A stretch of 64,000 bases of DNA from Dromiciops gliroides (GCF_019393635.1 NC_057863.1:641983306-642047305), one strand, 5' to 3'. Positions 41,062 through 52,725 are shown, counted from the stretch's first letter. Notes: generated by a model from the sequence alone, not told the origin. Numbers and translations: made by a program.

Positions 41062-43450
41062 TGGCAATGAGGGTTAAGTGACGTGCCCAGGGTCATACAG
41101 CTAGTATTCCCCATCTCTTAACTCAAGAACGACAGCCTTCTATTTCCCCAGAGCTTATCTCTAGCCCCCACAATCCTCCCACTTCAGTGGGGACTTAGGC
41201 ATCCACTTACCACGGTGTCCGGTCCTGGGGCCTCGGGTAGCGACAGCACGGCCCGAGCGTGGTGCTGAGTTAGAGGTGACCGGGCATCCGCTGGAGGGAG
41301 CTGAACATTCCGAAGATTGGCTCAGCTCCCAGGTGGTGGGATATTCCGTGGCAGCAGCGCTTCTGCCCTCCCAGCAAGGGCCGGTGGGGCAGTCCCAGTG
41401 GGTAGGACCGCTTGAGGCAGGGGGGGTGGCCCACGAGGTGAAGCTGGTCTGGCTAGTGGTAAGGTCCGCGATCCCCGCGCTTTCAGAGTAGGTGAAGGGG
41501 GTAGGGCCATAGGGCTGGGAGACTGGGTTGATCCACGCCGAGTCCGTCCAGTCGCCAGACCACTGAAGGTTCAAGGCGGAGGTGTCTAGGAGAGACGCGT
41601 CGCGGTCAGGAGGTGCCAGAGGACCCCTTCTTCCCCCATCCCAATTGCAAGGTCCCAGGTACTCTAGAACAGGGCTTCTTAAACTTTTTCCCACTCGAGA
41701 CCCCTTTTCACCCAAGAAATTTTTACGAGACCACAGGTATATAGGTATATAAAATAAGTATAAATAAATAAATAGATAAATAAATATATATAAAAACATC
41801 TATCATTTATCTATATCTTCTTTTACTGTCGCCAAATATTCAGTTACACGACCCCATACGGGGGCGCGACCCACGGTGTAAGAAGCTTTGTTCTAGACTC
41901 CCTTCTCCCTCACTTCGGGGACCCAAGCTTTCGAGTCTTCTAGTCTCAGCCTCCTCGGAGACCCAGGAATTCGAATCCCCTATGCAGGTCCTGAATTCAC
42001 TGGGAAGACATTCGCAGTGGCTCTCCCTCCAGTCCGTGCCTTTCCCAGAAGCCCTGACTCCCTAATCTCCTTTCTTCAACTACGGTCCTAAAAGCAGACT
42101 TCCAGTACTTACCAGTCCCCCACGGAAATTCAGGCAACAGGAAATCGGAGCCGCATTCGTTAGCTGGGAGCCCGGCAAGGTGTGAAATTGATGCAGAATC
42201 TGGGGAGGAAGGAGAGAGTAACCATTGCTCTGTGGCGTCAGGGACCCAGGACGATGCTTCGCATCTTCTGAAAGCCTGGCTTCCAGCATATACTCCCTGC
42301 CTCCCCCCCACTTCCCCAATTCCCTGGAGCAGATCTTCATCATTCTATCTCCAGCCTCCCTGCATTTGCAGACTATGAAGCTCCATTCCCGTTCACTCCT
42401 TTTCTCCCCTTTGCCCATTAGGATATTCTTTCTAGTTCAGACATCACATTCTCCAAGTGGTCTTTTTTTAAAAAATTCTATCAGCTGCCAATGGCTCCCT
42501 CTTGACAATCCCCGTGTATTGATTTTATTTTTTTATACTTATACAATAAGTTCACGTTTCTCTCTGTGGAATATAAGTTCCCAGAGGGCAGGTTCATAGT
42601 AGTCGGTGTCCAGGCCTCCATTACCTGCTCTCTTAGGGACCAACATGTCCCACTACCCCCAGCTCTTGCCCCCAAACAGACCTAGGCAGCCGATCTTTTC
42701 TTACCTTTCCATCCAATTCCAGGGGTCCTAGGGTTCAAGTCTCTGGGGTCTGACAGGGTGGAAGCTTTTGAGTTGTAAAAATCTGGTTCACCTGAGGCTG
42801 GTGAGGGAGGCAAAGGACAGGGGTCAAGGCATCATGAGAGTGCTCGGGAGCACGAATTGAAGGTTAGGGTTAGGGTCCAGCTCGACCGTAGTGCTCTTCT
42901 TCCCCCCCCTCCCCCGTAGCCTCATACCCAGGACTGGGTGCTCCATGCCAGAGCCCAGGGGCACTTCCTGCAGCGCCAGCTCATCCCAGCCAAACCAGCT
43001 TAGGTCCATGGTCTCTTGTGGTTCACGGCAGCAGCAGGGTGCTAGGAGAGGAGAGAGGCACGTGTGACATGGGTTCTCGAAGGACCCAGGCATTCAGGTG
43101 CAGCCTTCAGAGATTCAAACACCCGGGGTTCAGAGACTTATAGTGAATGATCCAGAGTCCGGGGCACCCACCCTGTCCCACCTCATCTGAGACACCTTCC
43201 CCAGGAATCTGGCTTCTCCACCCCAAAGAGACTGGAAGGGCCCTTAGTGGCATTCTCGAGGACCCAACCAGTCCTGGAAATCCTCTCTCTGCTTTCTCAG
43301 GGGTTTAGGAATCTGGTGCCCTAAATCCTAGTCACTTCCAATCGGCCCTCAAGGATCCAGGCATTGGCCATTCCCGGAGTCCCAAACCCCAGTGGTGCAC
43401 TCACCTCTCTGGTGTTCTCTGTTCTCCTCGCCCCGGGGTCCTCAGCCCCA
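40291..43450 (-). CDS. ETV2: ETS variant transcription factor 2, complete
   Basis: ETV2 (ER71) is the pioneer-type ETS factor that specifies haemato-endothelial progenitors. Coding exons are 42928-43009, 42705-42791, 42113-42199, 41211-41585, 40651-40763 and 40350-40508. All are GT/AG, phases are continuous, and they sum to 903 nt (300 residues; human 342). The start is [11 protein letters not shown], like human MDLWNWDE. The C-terminal ETS domain runs from [13 protein letters not shown] through [18 protein letters not shown], the DNA-contacting [19 protein letters not shown] and KYTYRFG. A 5' UTR acceptor lies at 43042 and a likely leader exon from 43405. An AATAAA lies at 40291-40296. The acidic/aromatic N-terminal half is diverged, as usual for this fast-evolving gene. 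Confidence 0.97.
40350..40763 (-). CDS. ETV2: ETV2 exons encoding the ETS DNA-binding domain
   Basis: Exon 40651-40763 gives [20 protein letters not shown] and [18 protein letters not shown]. Exon 40350-40508 gives [19 protein letters not shown], the recognition helix with RGLRYYYRR and [12 protein letters not shown]. The two Arg residues that read GGA(A/T) are present. The protein ends CVPDLP soon after, shorter than human (LAYPDCAGGGRGAETQ). Confidence 0.98.
   Translation of the reverse strand, partial: VPFSCGNSCWNSSGTARAKAASVGPGIAENSNCATRRRYAPRCPPRPPAELRTCLLAFPSSSPLPWASVPSGQALTRLVCPPSPQVARLWGERKKKPGMNYEKLSRGLRYYYRRDIVHKSGGRKYTYRFGGCVPDLP
41060..41107 (-). mobile_element. SINE tail fragment in ETV2 intron
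   Basis: Antisense GGCAATGAGGGTTAAGTGAC ... CATACAGCTAGT, only 48 bp, next to a (CT)n tract at 41030-41060. Confidence 0.8.
41670..41890. mobile_element. hAT-type MITE in ETV2 intron
   Basis: 221 bp with inverted ends CAGGGCTTCTTAAAC and CAAAGCTTCTTACAC, and flanks CTCTAGAA/TTCTAGAC resembling an 8-bp target repeat. CGAGACCCCTTTTC and CACGACCCCATACGGGGGCG near the ends are typical of Charlie-like hAT elements. No transposase is present. Confidence 0.7.
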
Positions 43451-44158
43451 TTTCATACACAGGACCCCCCCCCCTCTCCAGAGTCTGGGGAGGGGGAATA
43501 TTTTCCGACACGTCAGAGACTCTAGGAATGGGGAAGGGGTCAGGTTGCAATTATAGCAGGGGGCGGGGTTGGGCCGGACACCGATCCCGAGCTGTGGATT
43601 GATCATCTCGAAAGCTAGCCCTTTCTTGAGGCGCCCCGGGACGCCCCCTTTCTTATCGCTTTCCCCCATGTAATCAACTCCAGTTTGGGGCCTAGTTTCG
43701 ATAGCACTAGGGGCAGTGTGTGGGTGGGGGGCGGAGGTCCGATCCCCCCAGCACCAGCCCCTCACCCTCAACGCCCCGGAGTCGGAGTCAGGTGGGTTTC
43801 CTGGAGGTGGTGGGATCAAACGAGCTAGTGACCCCCAGCCCCTGGCCACCCCCAGCCCCGCCCTCAGGGGCTTGGGCGCCTGGGACTGTCGCAGTCGCTG
43901 GGCGAATCCCGCAGCACGAGGGATTTGCGGCGGGTGGGTCTGGAAGGTTTGGGGGACGGAAGGCAGGTTGTAACGGGGGCCACTGTGGGTTCTGTGAGTG
44001 ACTTGAGTAGGCTTGAGCTTGGGAAATGGGGTTCAGCGGCAGGTCGGTTAGACATGGGGATCTGGAGAGGGGTCTCTGGGCAAGGTTAAAGGTCTCAGAG
44101 CTGGGAGGGGGCTGCGGGCCGACGGTCTGGCGGGCGACGGCGGGGGCGGCTCGAACTC

Positions 44159-44173
44159 TTATCTCCGGAAGTG
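44159..44173. promoter_or_regulatory. ETV2: Abutting GATA and ETS motifs
   Basis: TTATCT (AGATAA on minus) is followed immediately by CCGGAAGTG, an ETS consensus. GATA and ETS inputs are established features of Etv2 control in other mammals. Functional use here is inferred. Confidence 0.5.
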
Positions 44174-44202
44174 GAGGATTTCCTGCTGGGCCCCCCAGGG
44201 GC

Positions 44203-44210
44203 TGACGTCA
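44203..44210. promoter_or_regulatory. ETV2: Perfect CRE upstream of ETV2
   Basis: The palindrome TGACGTCA lies about 0.75-1.2 kb upstream of ETV2's 5' exons. In mouse, PKA/CREB signalling is reported to induce Etv2 through promoter CRE sites, so this is a candidate conserved element. Confidence 0.55.
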
Positions 44211-45286
44211 CAATCAGCGAGTGTGACGCTCGGGGTGGGGGTTTTGGTGTCTCCGTCTGTGCTCCGAGTTCAGACATCCACGCCTTGTATCCTTGTCCCT
44301 TTAAGGGGTAATGGGCGCATTGCCTCTCCGGTCTCCGGGAAGCCCTTTGGCCGCCCCTCCACCAATTTCCCAACTCCCCACACAAGGTGAGCGAGCCTCG
44401 CCTTGCAACTGTTCCTCTTCTCTTCCCGTCCTGAAGGCGTGGGGTTAGTCTCACCTCCCCAGCCAGCTAGCCAGCGGCCTGCAGGAGACACAGGGCCATA
44501 GCCCTAAGCCCTAAGCGAAGGGTCCTCCCTATTTCTGCAGCACCGCTTCCAAGGGGCCTCCTCCATTTCTCTCCCCCCGTCCCCCATCTTAGCCCCAGAG
44601 CATGTCTTCCTGCCTCTGTATGTCTCCGGGACTCAGTTTCCTCTTTTGTAACGGGCAGCAGTGCTGGCAGGCCCTTAGCCCCGCAGGTTCCCAGGAAGGA
44701 TCAAAGCAGCACATGGGGAGGACTGCGTAAATCTCGGTGTCAGAGCATTGGCAGCTGCCACTGTTCCTGAAGCCCTCCTGGACCGAGCCTCTCTCTCTAT
44801 CTCCTTTCTCCATCTGACTCTTCCTGTTTCTGTCCCCCATCACTCATCTGTGTTTACATTCATCTTTGAGTTGGTCTGGTCCCCTTCCCCCCACCCAAGA
44901 CCCTAGAGAATGCCCCTGGGCTGGGGGATTGAGCCCAGGAGAGGAGGGGGCCCCCCAGGTTGTTTCCTGTTGGAGGATGGGCCCCATCCTGACCCTGAGC
45001 CCCCCTCTACAGCATAATGGAAAATATGACATCAGAGAACCCAAGGGAGGAGAAGGTGGGACCAGAGCCGCCACTCTTTTGGGGCTTTTCCTGGGGCTGA
45101 CCCCTCCCCCTCAGCAGCTGCCATCCTTCTCTTCTACAACAGGGTGATCTTTAGGGAAGAGGTGTTGGGGTCTCATCTTCCCAAACGTGCCCCCCCCCCA
45201 AGAAGCTGGTAGGCCTTGAATGCCTGATGTGGAGGGAGGATCTAGATGACAAAAAGCTCTAGAGTGGCAGATGGAAAGAATTCAAA

Positions 45287-45292
45287 TTTATT
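45287..45292 (-). terminator. RBM42: RBM42 polyadenylation signal
   Basis: AATAAA on minus, 61 bases after the stop codon. Confidence 0.85.
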
Positions 45293-47640
45293 CTGACTGG
45301 GGACAGGGGCAAGGGCAGCACAGGGGATAAGGGGGAATCTTGGGGGTCTGGGCTATCTAAGCCCCAGCTTCTTCTTCTCCTTCTGCTTCTTCCGCACAAC
45401 ATCCAGGTTGCGGTCCTTCCACATGCTCTTGCGTAGCTTGATGGGGCGGGAGCCCACATACTTCCCTGGGAGGAGAGGAGAGAGCCGGGTCAGTCTGGGC
45501 AGCTGGGCGCCATGGTCTCTGGCCAGTGGGACTCAGGATGCCACTTACCGTTCATTTCCCTCATGGCCCGCACATAGTCACTGGGGTCCTTGAAACTGAC
45601 AAAGCCATAACCCTTGGTCTTGCCTGTGCGCTTATCCCGGATGACTTTGGCCTTGAGGAAAGAGGGGAATCGGCTGAAGGCTCGGGCCAAAATGTCATCG
45701 TTCACCTCGTTGCCCAGGTCCCCGCAGAAGATCCGGAAGTCATCTAGGCCGCAAAGGGAGAGTGAGAACATGGTCTCTGCTCGACCTCTCTGAGCCCGCT
45801 TCTCCTCATCCCGGCCCCAGCAGCCTGTGGGCCCTTACCGGCATCCCACTCCAGGAGGCTGGGGTCTTCCCAGCTGCTCCCGGCTGCTGTTCGGATGCAC
45901 CGCTTCAGCTTCTCTGGCTTCCCTTTCTTCTTGTCTTCACCCAATGGCTCTGGCACCTGGAAGGAGGGGGAAGGGGTGAGGACTGCAGAGTCTAGGGGAC
46001 TGGGGTGTACCTGGGACAGACTCCAAGGTCCTCAGATCTCTGGCCCTCCCCAGCAAACTCTCCAACGCAAAGGCTATTTACTAAATACTCACTGTTGGGA
46101 AAGAATCCCCTGATACTTTCCAAATCACCCTTCCCCATCCCAGGCCCACCCCAATGCTGCTCTCAAGGGAGAGCCTGGCCCACACTGACCTCGAGGGCCA
46201 TGAGTCCTGGGGGTGGCTGGGGCTCAGGCCGGGGCCGGGGCCGGGGCCTCAGGGACAGGAGCTCAGGGATTCGCAGGGGTGGAAGCAGGCCCCGCACGAC
46301 TTCCAAGGGCAGAGGCAGGGGCTCGGGCTCAGGCAGGGGCATGGCCAAGGGCAGGGGGAGGCTGGGTCCAATGACTGCAGCGGCTCCTGGGCCCCCCACA
46401 GCCGCACCCGCTTCTTCCAAGCCTGCAGCCGCGGCCGCTGCCACTGCCACGGCAGCAGCTTCCTCTTTCTCTTTCAGCCCCAGGCCCAGGCCCAGGCCCA
46501 GTTCCCGAGGGGCTGGAGGTTCCTCCTGCCAGAAACAAGGAGATGAAGGTGTCAGAGAAATCGAGGGGAACCAGGTGTGGGGAGATTGTGGAGAGCTGGC
46601 CACGAAATGCCCAGAGCGGGCCTTTACCTGCACCTCCAAGGCCATCAGGCACTCACAGCTGAAAACATTAAGTACCTGAGTGCGTACTTGGGGGGGGGGG
46701 GGGGAAAGAGAAAGGGATAGAGATGCAGATGAGCAGAACAAGACAGGAAGACCCAGAGAGGGATGCAGAGACCCAGACGATACTCTCCAGCTGTGGGACT
46801 GGACTCCAGGGTTTATGACAGACGCACGTATCCCCATGCATTCCCTTCTCAACATGCCCTGCACACTCACTGGGGGCGGCCTCAGGGTCGCCATCGTGCC
46901 AAGTGGGGGTCCGGGTGCCCGGGCCATAGGTGGCAACATCATGGGAGGTCCAGGGGGACCAGGCAGGGGAGGCCCAACCAGGGCCTGATGAGGGGGCCGA
47001 AGAGCCATGGGGCGTGGACCACCTGCTAAAGAGAAAGAGAACATGTATGGTGAAGGGGGTCCTTGGGTCTTTAATGTGCCGGGACGCCAAAGAGGGGATG
47101 GGGCCGGGCCAGGAACATTCCCTGAGCCCTTCTCTCACCCGCTCTCTGCAGCACATGGGGGACGAAGGCTGGGCGCAGGATGGGGGGACGCTGCGGGGGC
47201 ACTGCTGAGAGAGACAGAGATGGAGACAGGGCGTGAAGGGCCATGCCTCAGGGTCTCTGAAGAAAGGCCCCAGGGGTTCAGGGCTTGAGACATTTCTCAG
47301 GGGTGCTGGGATCACTGCTTGTGAATCCCAGGGAGTCCTGGGATCATTGGGATGTCTGTATGTGGGAGGAGGAAATGGGTTTCTAGGGGGTTAGATGATT
47401 TTCTGAGGGGCCTGATAGTATCTTTTGGGGTCCCTTGGGCTTAGGGGGCACTGGAAAGGCACCAGGGTTGGGAGAAATGTCCCTGAGGAGGCATTGTAGA
47501 ATTGTTGGGGGTTTCTAAGGGCTTGTGATAAAATCCTGGGGGATCCTCAGGATTTTGTGATCATCTTAAAGGGATTTCCTAGGTAGGTTAATTTCTTTAT
47601 GGGCAGTGGAGGGAGGAGGGGCTAGGGTGTGTGTGTGTGT

Positions 47641-47691
<51 letters not shown>

Positions 47692-49081
47692 AGTGAAGGG
47701 CAGAGTGTTGAATCCTAGGCTTTGGGTCCTGGGCACTGACCCGCCCGTCGAAGGAACATGGCATCTCGGGCCTCAGGGCTGTCGAGACGACCTCTATCTC
47801 CTCCTGGGCCAAAACCAACTGTGGGGGGAAAGAAACTGTATTGGTTTGGGGACCTTCTGGATTCCTCTTTCTTGACCCACTCCCATACTTTCTTCCCAAC
47901 TTACCAGGACCCACAAAGGGGCCAGGGGGACCTACAATGGGAGCAATTACTGTGGCTGCTGCTGCTGCCCGGGCCTCCAGGCTCTGTTGGACCTGACCAA
48001 GGGGGAGGACAAGAGAAAGGTGGTCAGTGAGGGAGTTCAGATTCCTTCTTTCTTGGGAGCCTGGGCTAAGAGATGAGTGTGATATAGAACAAAAGCTGCT
48101 TTGGAAGTTGGTTGAAAGGCACATCATAGCCCCCTACCTGCTGGTAGGTGTTGGTGGCAATGATTGGGCGGATCACAGGTGCAGGCTCCACAGCTGGTAC
48201 AACTGGGGCTGGAAGCCCAGATATCGGAGCCCCCAAGACTTCCTGCTCAAACCTGTGGGACAGAAATATGAAATGATTCAGAGACAAAGAAGCAGTACTG
48301 GGTTTGGTGCTAGAAAGGATCTCAGAAGCCACCTGCTCCGACCCTCTCTCTCTCTATGGACTTGGAAAGAGGGAGACTTGGGAATACCAAGGCAGAACTG
48401 AGGAGAGACAGAGGCTCAGAGATAGAGGGAGAAGCGTGTGGAAGAGAGAAACACGGATACTGCGTCTTGAGAAGTCAGACTAAGAATAAGAGATACACTG
48501 AAAGATGGAGATAATAGGATGGAGAAAGAAATACTTAGAACCCGCCTCCCCCCAGCAGGCATGGAGCCAAGACCAAGATGAGAACATGGACAGGGAAAGA
48601 GAAGGGGAGAAAGGCCTGAGCCACATCCACAGAGACAGCTCGGGATGACAGCCCAAGGGAGACAGTGACAGAGACAACTGGACAGAAGGTAGGAGAGGCT
48701 CGGGGACAGACCCAGGGAGGAGACAGAAGGGAAAGAGGGACACTCTTGGGTGGGAGGTGAAGAGAGGCGGGGAGACAGGCAGCCCCACCACCGAGCAGGG
48801 GGCCGGAGGCAGCAGGCAGGCGGACCTCCCCCCTCCCTTTTCCCTGCCCCGCCCCCGCGAGATCGCCCCTCCCCGATCCCGAGCTCCCCCGGCACGGAGG
48901 CAGGGGGACGGCCGCCCTGGCCTCGGGCGCGGCGGGGGGAGGGAGGGGCTCACAGCGCCATCTCCGCCTCCATCTCTTTCAGTCGCTCCTCGCCACTCTT
49001 CCCGGGCACGCCGGGCCCTGGGCCCGAGGGCAAAGCTCCTCCCGCACCCGGGAGTCCCGGGGGAGGCCCCGTCCCGGCCAT
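45287..49081 (-). CDS. RBM42: RNA-binding motif protein 42, complete
   Basis: RBM42 is a nuclear/stress-granule RNA-binding protein linked to hnRNP K. Coding exons are 48954-49081, 48138-48252, 47905-47992, 47741-47818, 47139-47201, 46871-47022, 46190-46525, 45839-45956, 45549-45743 and 45353-45465. They sum to 1386 nt (461 residues; human 480) with continuous phases. The N-terminus reads SGEERLKEMEAEMALFEQEV, followed by a Pro/Ala/Gly-rich middle. The RRM is DDFRIFCGDLGNEV (RNP2) to KGYGFVSFKD (RNP1). The basic tail is RKKQKEKKKLGLR. AATAAA lies at 45287-45292. The human DSALSSAA segment after VLQRA is not present in this exon chain. Confidence 0.98.
45353..45743 (-). CDS. RBM42: RBM42 exons 9-10: RRM and basic tail
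   Basis: Exon 45549-45743 carries most of the RRM (FCGDLG, AKVIRDKRTGKTKGYGFVSF). Exon 45353-45465 completes it (KYVGSRPIKLRKSMWKDRN). These residues are essentially identical to human, the most conserved coding stretch in the window. Confidence 0.98.
46190..46525 (-). CDS. RBM42: RBM42 large low-complexity exon
   Basis: This 336-nt exon encodes LGLGLGLGLKEKEE, poly-Ala/Val runs, PLPEPEPLPLPLEVVRG and RPRPRPRPEP. Composition and order match human. Repeat-length differences here account for much of the size difference from the human protein. Confidence 0.93.
47627..47690. repeat. (TG)n microsatellite in RBM42 intron
   Basis: About 30 GT dinucleotides with a single ATG interruption. The long minus ORF through it is composition only. 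Confidence 0.95.
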
Positions 49082-49330
49082 CGTCGTCGCCAAAGCCGCT
49101 TCCGCCGCGGCCACCGTCTGGTTGTCTGTGTAGGCGCACGCCGATGACGCAAGGATACACGTGCTCTACAGGAACCAACCAGCTTCGCTTTGTGCGGGTC
49201 GGCGGGTGCGCAAGCGCAGTTGCTTCCTCGCCAATGAGCGCTCAAAGAGCCAGAGCCCCCCCCCCCCCCCCCCGCCCCCAAGCCTGCAACTTTGTTTCTA
49301 TCTGCCCGCACAGTCGGGAAGGGTTTGTTT
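48780..49330 (-). promoter_or_regulatory. RBM42: RBM42 CpG-rich promoter and first exon
   Basis: Dense CpG across exon 1 and upstream, with a C-run at 49257-49275. No TATA box is seen. The start codon at 49081 is preceded by a GC-rich leader. Confidence 0.75.
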
Positions 49331-51465
49331 TTCCGTTGGGAGAGCGGAGGATGTCCCTTTTGCCCTACTCTGGGGTCGGGTTTCAAGCCGTAGCCCGTTT
49401 GTAACTGGCCCGAGTGTTGCCTGCACTCGGTCGAATGCCCGTTCCTCTGGCCTTTCCCCTTGGAAAATGCAGGGGCTGTGGTCTGAGAGCCCAGGAAACC
49501 TTCGGGGATCGGAGCCTTGAAGGCCGGTTTTCAGGAGGTGCTGACAGTCTGGGGCTATACCCCCACTGGGGGCAGAGGGAGCCAGTTTTAAAAAATGATC
49601 CAGGCTCAGCGATAGAGGTTGGGAAGCCTTTTATTATTATTTAGAGATTGGGGAAAATTCGAAGAGTGTGAACAGATGGGAGGGGGAGTAACCCATTTCT
49701 TCGCTGTGAGCACGCGCCGAACACGCCAGTAAACCTTGGCGCCTCAGTTCCTCGGTCTGTAAAATATAGCCTGCCCCCAGGATCGTTGTGACGTGGGATG
49801 TCTGCCGAGGGTATGCAGTCTAAAAGCCCCCCAGAAATACAACCGTCTGCTGTTATAACCGAGGAGGGAAGGATTAGTGGAAGGAAGATGGGATGGGTGG
49901 GGGTCATCTGTGCCAGGGCAAGGGAGCAGCGTCTCCGGCTGGCAGCCAAGACAAACCTTTTCTATGGCGAGGCAATGGCAGGGTGAGGCCGAGGTCCGGG
50001 GGGCCTCGGAGAACTGTCCCCGGGCCCCGGCCTGGGACAAATGGCATCGGAGGCCAGAACCCTTGGCCCATTGAGTGCAGGCTCCTCCAGGAAGGGACAG
50101 GGACTGGCCCACTGCGTCTGTGCATTTCTAGTTTGCTGACGGTTAACTGAAGAGCCCTGATTTCTGAGGGGGGAAGGGGCAAGAAGCGTTTACAGCACGA
50201 GACGCTTTGGGGAAGGAGACTGTCGGGACCTCTGCTCCCACCTCCCCAAACCCAACCTGGAAGAGCTCCGTGGGCATCATCTGGTCCAGTTCTGGTCCTT
50301 GGTTTGTTGAGGCCACAGAAATGGCAAGTGACTTGTCTAAGGTCACATTCAACTCTTATTAATATGAACTGAAGAATAAGAAGATAGAGCCCAAGTCTCA
50401 CACTCGAAGGAACCTCACAGACCACCTCCTCTGCCATTTAAAGGGAAGGAACCAGTCTCAGACTTAGGGTCAAAGTTGCACTGGGTGTGTCAGAATGGGG
50501 CTCCTGTCCCTGATTTTTAAGCATCGTGTCCCCAAGTTCATCCACACTACCCCCAGCTTTGATTGACAGCAAAAGACCAGGGCTGGAAGAGGCAGCAGCA
50601 TTGCCTCCCAGAAGGTAGGGGTAGCCAGCAGGAGTTCAGGGTCTGGCTCCTTCCCCTGCCTTGTCTCCACTCCCTAACAAATACACTTCTACTGTCCCAG
50701 GGAAGACCTGGATGAGAAAATGGGGGCTCAGCACCCCAAGGCCTGGGGAAGTATTTCCCTCTTTCTGGGGAAGTCTGACCTCTATGGGATCAAGGATAAC
50801 CGAAACATCTGTCCCATGACCTGCTCTGCATGCCCTACACATGGAAGCAGGCCCTCCTTGCTCGGACCTTGAACACTGGGAAAGTTTAAGAAGCCAGACA
50901 GGCTAAAATTTTATGAGCACAGGGTCGCCAAAAAGATGGGGCCCTCCACCAGGGGCATCTTAAAGCCCCTGTATCCTCCCTGGGAAGAGGCCCCCCCCCC
51001 CAGCCAAGCCTAGGTGGGGGTAGGCACCTTTCCAGTCTGCTGCCAGTCCCTCCCCATGTGTAACATGTGCCATGGGGGAACCAGGGGCACACTGAGAGTG
51101 CCAGTGTCAGGTGCAGGGATGGCCCCTCAGGCCAGGCCCGGGCTCAGTTTCACCCTCCACTCACTCCCATGCCTGTCGCTGGTGTCCCATGGTGCAGATC
51201 TGCCTCCTCCTGAACTCCATCCTTAGAGGACTAGCTTGAGCCTTTGATTTCCCGTCCTTGGGGAAATATCCCCTAGTGGGCAACATTTCTCCTGGGAAAG
51301 CTCTGAATGCCTCTAGTTTGGGTTGAGGGGTTTGTAGAACCAGGGGCTTCAGGAACGTACCAGATAGGTCAGGGGCCAAGGGGCCAGGAGTTGGTTCAGG
51401 GGCAGTGAACTGGAGGGTCAGAGGTTAAAGGCACGGAGAACAGCCCTGATCCCAAATCTTTAGGC
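49331..51465. other. Spacer between RBM42 promoter and HAUS5 3' end
   Basis: Mostly unique sequence with faint MIR-like text (about 49740-49800 and 50290-50350). Several 100-180-codon open frames here show no recognisable protein and no splice logic. An AATAAA-like cluster on minus lies near 49630. Confidence 0.55.
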
Positions 51466-51467
51466 AC

Positions 51468-51946
51468 TTTACTGAGAGGAGTTGTCATTTTAACAGTGAA
51501 AGGATTGATGCAATTCTGTTCCCATGCAGTGTCCATATCTGGCTGTTTCCACGCCCAAGCTTCACCATTCAGGCTCTCCGTCCTTGGGCCCTGGCCCAGC
51601 GAAGCTTCCACTGCTGCAGGGAGAGGCCACCCTGGGCCTGAAGATCTCCAGGGAGTGCATTTTGCCCTGGCTGGTCCCACCTGGGGGCAAGGTAGGGAGA
51701 AAGGCAGCAGGATGGCCAAGGTCTCTGGGCATCCCTTCTCCCTCTGCTCCCCTCCATGTCAGAGCCTTTCCTCCCACCCAAGGTCTCTCAGCCCCCAGGA
51801 CCGCCCCTCTCACCAGTCCCCCACAGCCTTCAAGAGCTGGGGAATGTGCTCCAGGCCCTGCTCCATCAGCTCCTCCAGGCGGTGCAGGATGGGGCCCAAG
51901 TGCTCCTGCTGCTTCTTCTCCTCAGACTCCTGGATCTGAAGCAGTT
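51468..51946 (-). CDS. HAUS5: HAUS5, last two coding exons
   Basis: HAUS5 is a subunit of the augmin complex that nucleates branched spindle microtubules. Exon 51814-51946 encodes [18 protein letters not shown] and a coiled-coil-like segment ending KAVGDW. Exon 51569-51680 continues [14 protein letters not shown] and ends [17 protein letters not shown], stop at 51569-51571. Human ends DWWEQPGQAALSEE...WRLRWVQAQGALQKLCS, so the C-terminus is a few residues shorter and altered. An AGTAAA variant signal lies at 51468-51473. No earlier exon is seen to the right of 51946 within the window. Confidence 0.93.
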
Positions 51947-52725
51947 CTGGGGGGGAGGGGAAGGGGAGCCAATTCAATGTGACTCAGTGAGCATCCACCT
52001 GCTGTACACGACTGTGTTTGGTGGGGGGAGTTTAACATATAGGACACAGTTCCTGTCCTCAAGGATTTCTCCATTTAAAGGGGGGGGGGAGGTCTTACAC
52101 AGAAGTATGTTAATAAGGGAGAGTGAAAAGGGCAGAAAACAATAAGATGCAATGTTTTAGGAAAATTGGAGGATACAGATAACTTGGGGTTAAGTGACTT
52201 GCCCAGGGTCACACAGCTAGTAAGTGTTAAGTGTCAGAGGCTGGATTTGAACTCAGGTCCTCCTGACTCCAGGGCTGGTGCTCTATCCCCTGCACCACCT
52301 AGCTGCCCCCAGATAACTTTCAGCTTCAGGTTTGACAAAGGAGATGGGAGCTGAGATGAAGATGAGAAGGGCCAGTCTCTTGAGGTACAAGACAGCATCC
52401 AGTGAAGTCCAGTTTGGCCACAGCCTTGAGGCCAAGAAGTCCAAGGCTTGCTCTGAGCCCCAGAATTTCGGATGCTTCATTGTTCCCCTCCTCCAGGTTA
52501 CATTGAAAGGTCTAGGCATTCTGAGCTCTGGGGGGGGGGGGGGCACTGCATGGGCCACTCTTGCCCATGAAGCTCCAAGTTCTTTGACTCTTCCCTTTCC
52601 TCTACCTCAAGCATCCACCCAGTTGCTGGGTCCTATGCATTCTGCCTCTACACTATCCATACCCGCACGTCTGCTGCCAAGAGATGACCATGTGGCAGAA
52701 GGAGAGGATGCAGAGACCATGAAGG
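51947..52725. other. HAUS5 intron start, repeats
   Basis: Contains a fragment of the unassigned older repeat (about 51985-52150), an antisense SINE (52170-52312, flanked by AGATAACTT repeats) and about 400 bp without recognisable features. A 14-G run lies near 52531. Confidence 0.65.

Larger units (their letters stand above)
43451..45286. other. ETV2 upstream region / RBM42 3' spacer
   Basis: No repeats of the common families and no coding exon are seen. It is GC-rich and largely unique, unlike the rest of the intergenic DNA, so it probably contains the ETV2 regulatory region. It includes GATA words (CTTATC near 43651, TTATCT at 44159), an ETS site and a CRE. Confidence 0.65.

Noticed and set aside
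47597-48127. A 176-codon minus frame with a His-Thr repeat
   Set aside because: It reads through the (TG)n microsatellite and RBM42 introns; the real RBM42 exons inside it are used in a spliced context.
48480-49404. Long frames of 215-232 codons on both strands
   Set aside because: They come from the GC-rich RBM42 CpG island, where stops are rare. Only the 128-nt exon 1 matches a known protein.
49904-50437. A 177-codon minus frame between RBM42 and HAUS5
   Set aside because: No recognisable domain, no splice pattern, and the composition of ordinary unique DNA with MIR-like pieces.
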